A stretch of DNA of 64,000 bases from Paulinella micropora (taxonomy: Eukaryota; Cercozoa; Imbricatea; Euglyphida; Paulinellidae), in assembly GCA_019918135.1 (NCBI GenBank), contig WBZZ01000050.1, forward strand, positions 1-64,000, in the 5' to 3' direction. Positions 63,680-64,000 of the stretch are shown piece by piece. The position numbers were made by a program, and so were the translations under genes. Every line of letters starts with the position of its first letter. Within the stretch, counting starts at the first letter, position 1. The notes below the pieces were generated by a model, which saw only the letters and a list, made by a program, of their open reading frames with translations, was not told the origin of the DNA and searched no databases.

Positions 63680-64000
63680 TTGACGTTGCTCCCACGCCAC
63701 GTGGCAAGAAAAGACTCAAAACAAGCTCCAAACTACACAAAAGATATGATAGTTATTCACATCTTATATTGTTTTTCTTGCTTCTAAAAGGCAAACAACA
63801 CCAATGAATCACCGTCATCAATTCGACAAAAACAACTGCAACAACAACGACAACAACGACAACAATGGCAACAACGACAACAACGACAACGTAGGTAGAT
63901 TTGAAGGAAAAAAAAAGAGAGAAAGAAAGAGAGAGAGAGAGAGAAAGAGAGAGACAGAAAGAAAGGGAGAGAGAGAGAAAGAAAGGGAGAGAGAAAAAGA
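63680..64000. repeat. Upstream flank with CAA/GAC and GA microsatellites
   Basis: No gene. (CAACAA/GACAACAA)n at about 63,828-63,892 and (GA)n-type DNA from 63,911 to the end of the window. Confidence 0.8.

Noticed and set aside
63828-63892. Telomere repeat
   Set aside because: The CAA/GAC repeats do not match a telomere motif and unique genes follow on the same side.

Overview
The window is a nuclear chromosome segment, or assembly, of a eukaryotic protist whose lineage I cannot fix. It falls into three blocks with sharply different composition. Block 1 (1 to about 44,370) is a GC- and G-tract-rich island built from a few interleaved non-coding repeat families. Short genes and gene scraps lie between them: three F-box genes or copies (two with leucine-rich repeats), a MYND zinc-finger gene and its half copy, a BRO/KilA-type gene and its shortened copies, a broken Fanzor (eukaryotic TnpB) gene, and several unrecognised genes. 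This mix is typical of nucleocytoplasmic giant viruses and of genomes that have absorbed their DNA. No virus core gene is visible, so a giant-virus origin is inference only.

I use these names for the island repeats. HP is a hairpin element of about 500 bp. IT is a unit of about 460 bp with 18-bp iterons and two palindromes of the E2F-site type. D is a short module of about 75 bp often found at gene ends. A is a module of about 200 bp holding GCACGGTGG. GC is a G-run/C-run palindrome element. F is a purine-rich module. DSL is a double stem-loop palindrome. Every HP and IT copy I found lies in the same (+) orientation, whereas A, D and GC occur in both.

Block 2 (about 44,370-49,975) is AT-rich. 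It carries a long protein-primed family B DNA polymerase, a broken GIY-YIG endonuclease gene and small gene remnants, all on the minus strand, with two related hairpins beside them. It is a partial Polinton / Polinton-like-virus / virophage-type element. Its left end meets a GC repeat in a locally duplicated junction.

Block 3 (49,975-64,000) is ordinary eukaryotic DNA: short introns with GT-AG borders, many microsatellites, and tRNA-derived SINEs with TTA tails. It has four spliced genes. One is a small Cys-pair protein gene whose introns are packed with microsatellites. One is an IS630/Tc1-type DDE transposase gene with introns. One is an unrecognised plus-strand gene. The last is a large minus-strand gene (58,889-63,679) that joins a SET domain to a probable transposon-derived core and an RG/Glu-rich tail, and one of its introns holds a SINE.

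The island genes do not form a recognisable pathway. F-box and MYND proteins are protein-interaction adaptors, and BRO/KilA proteins are DNA-binding regulators, so they would suit host manipulation if they are viral. The more striking signal is in the non-coding DNA. HP and IT elements are amplified on one strand, carry E2F-type cores, and in HP show paired substitutions in the stems.
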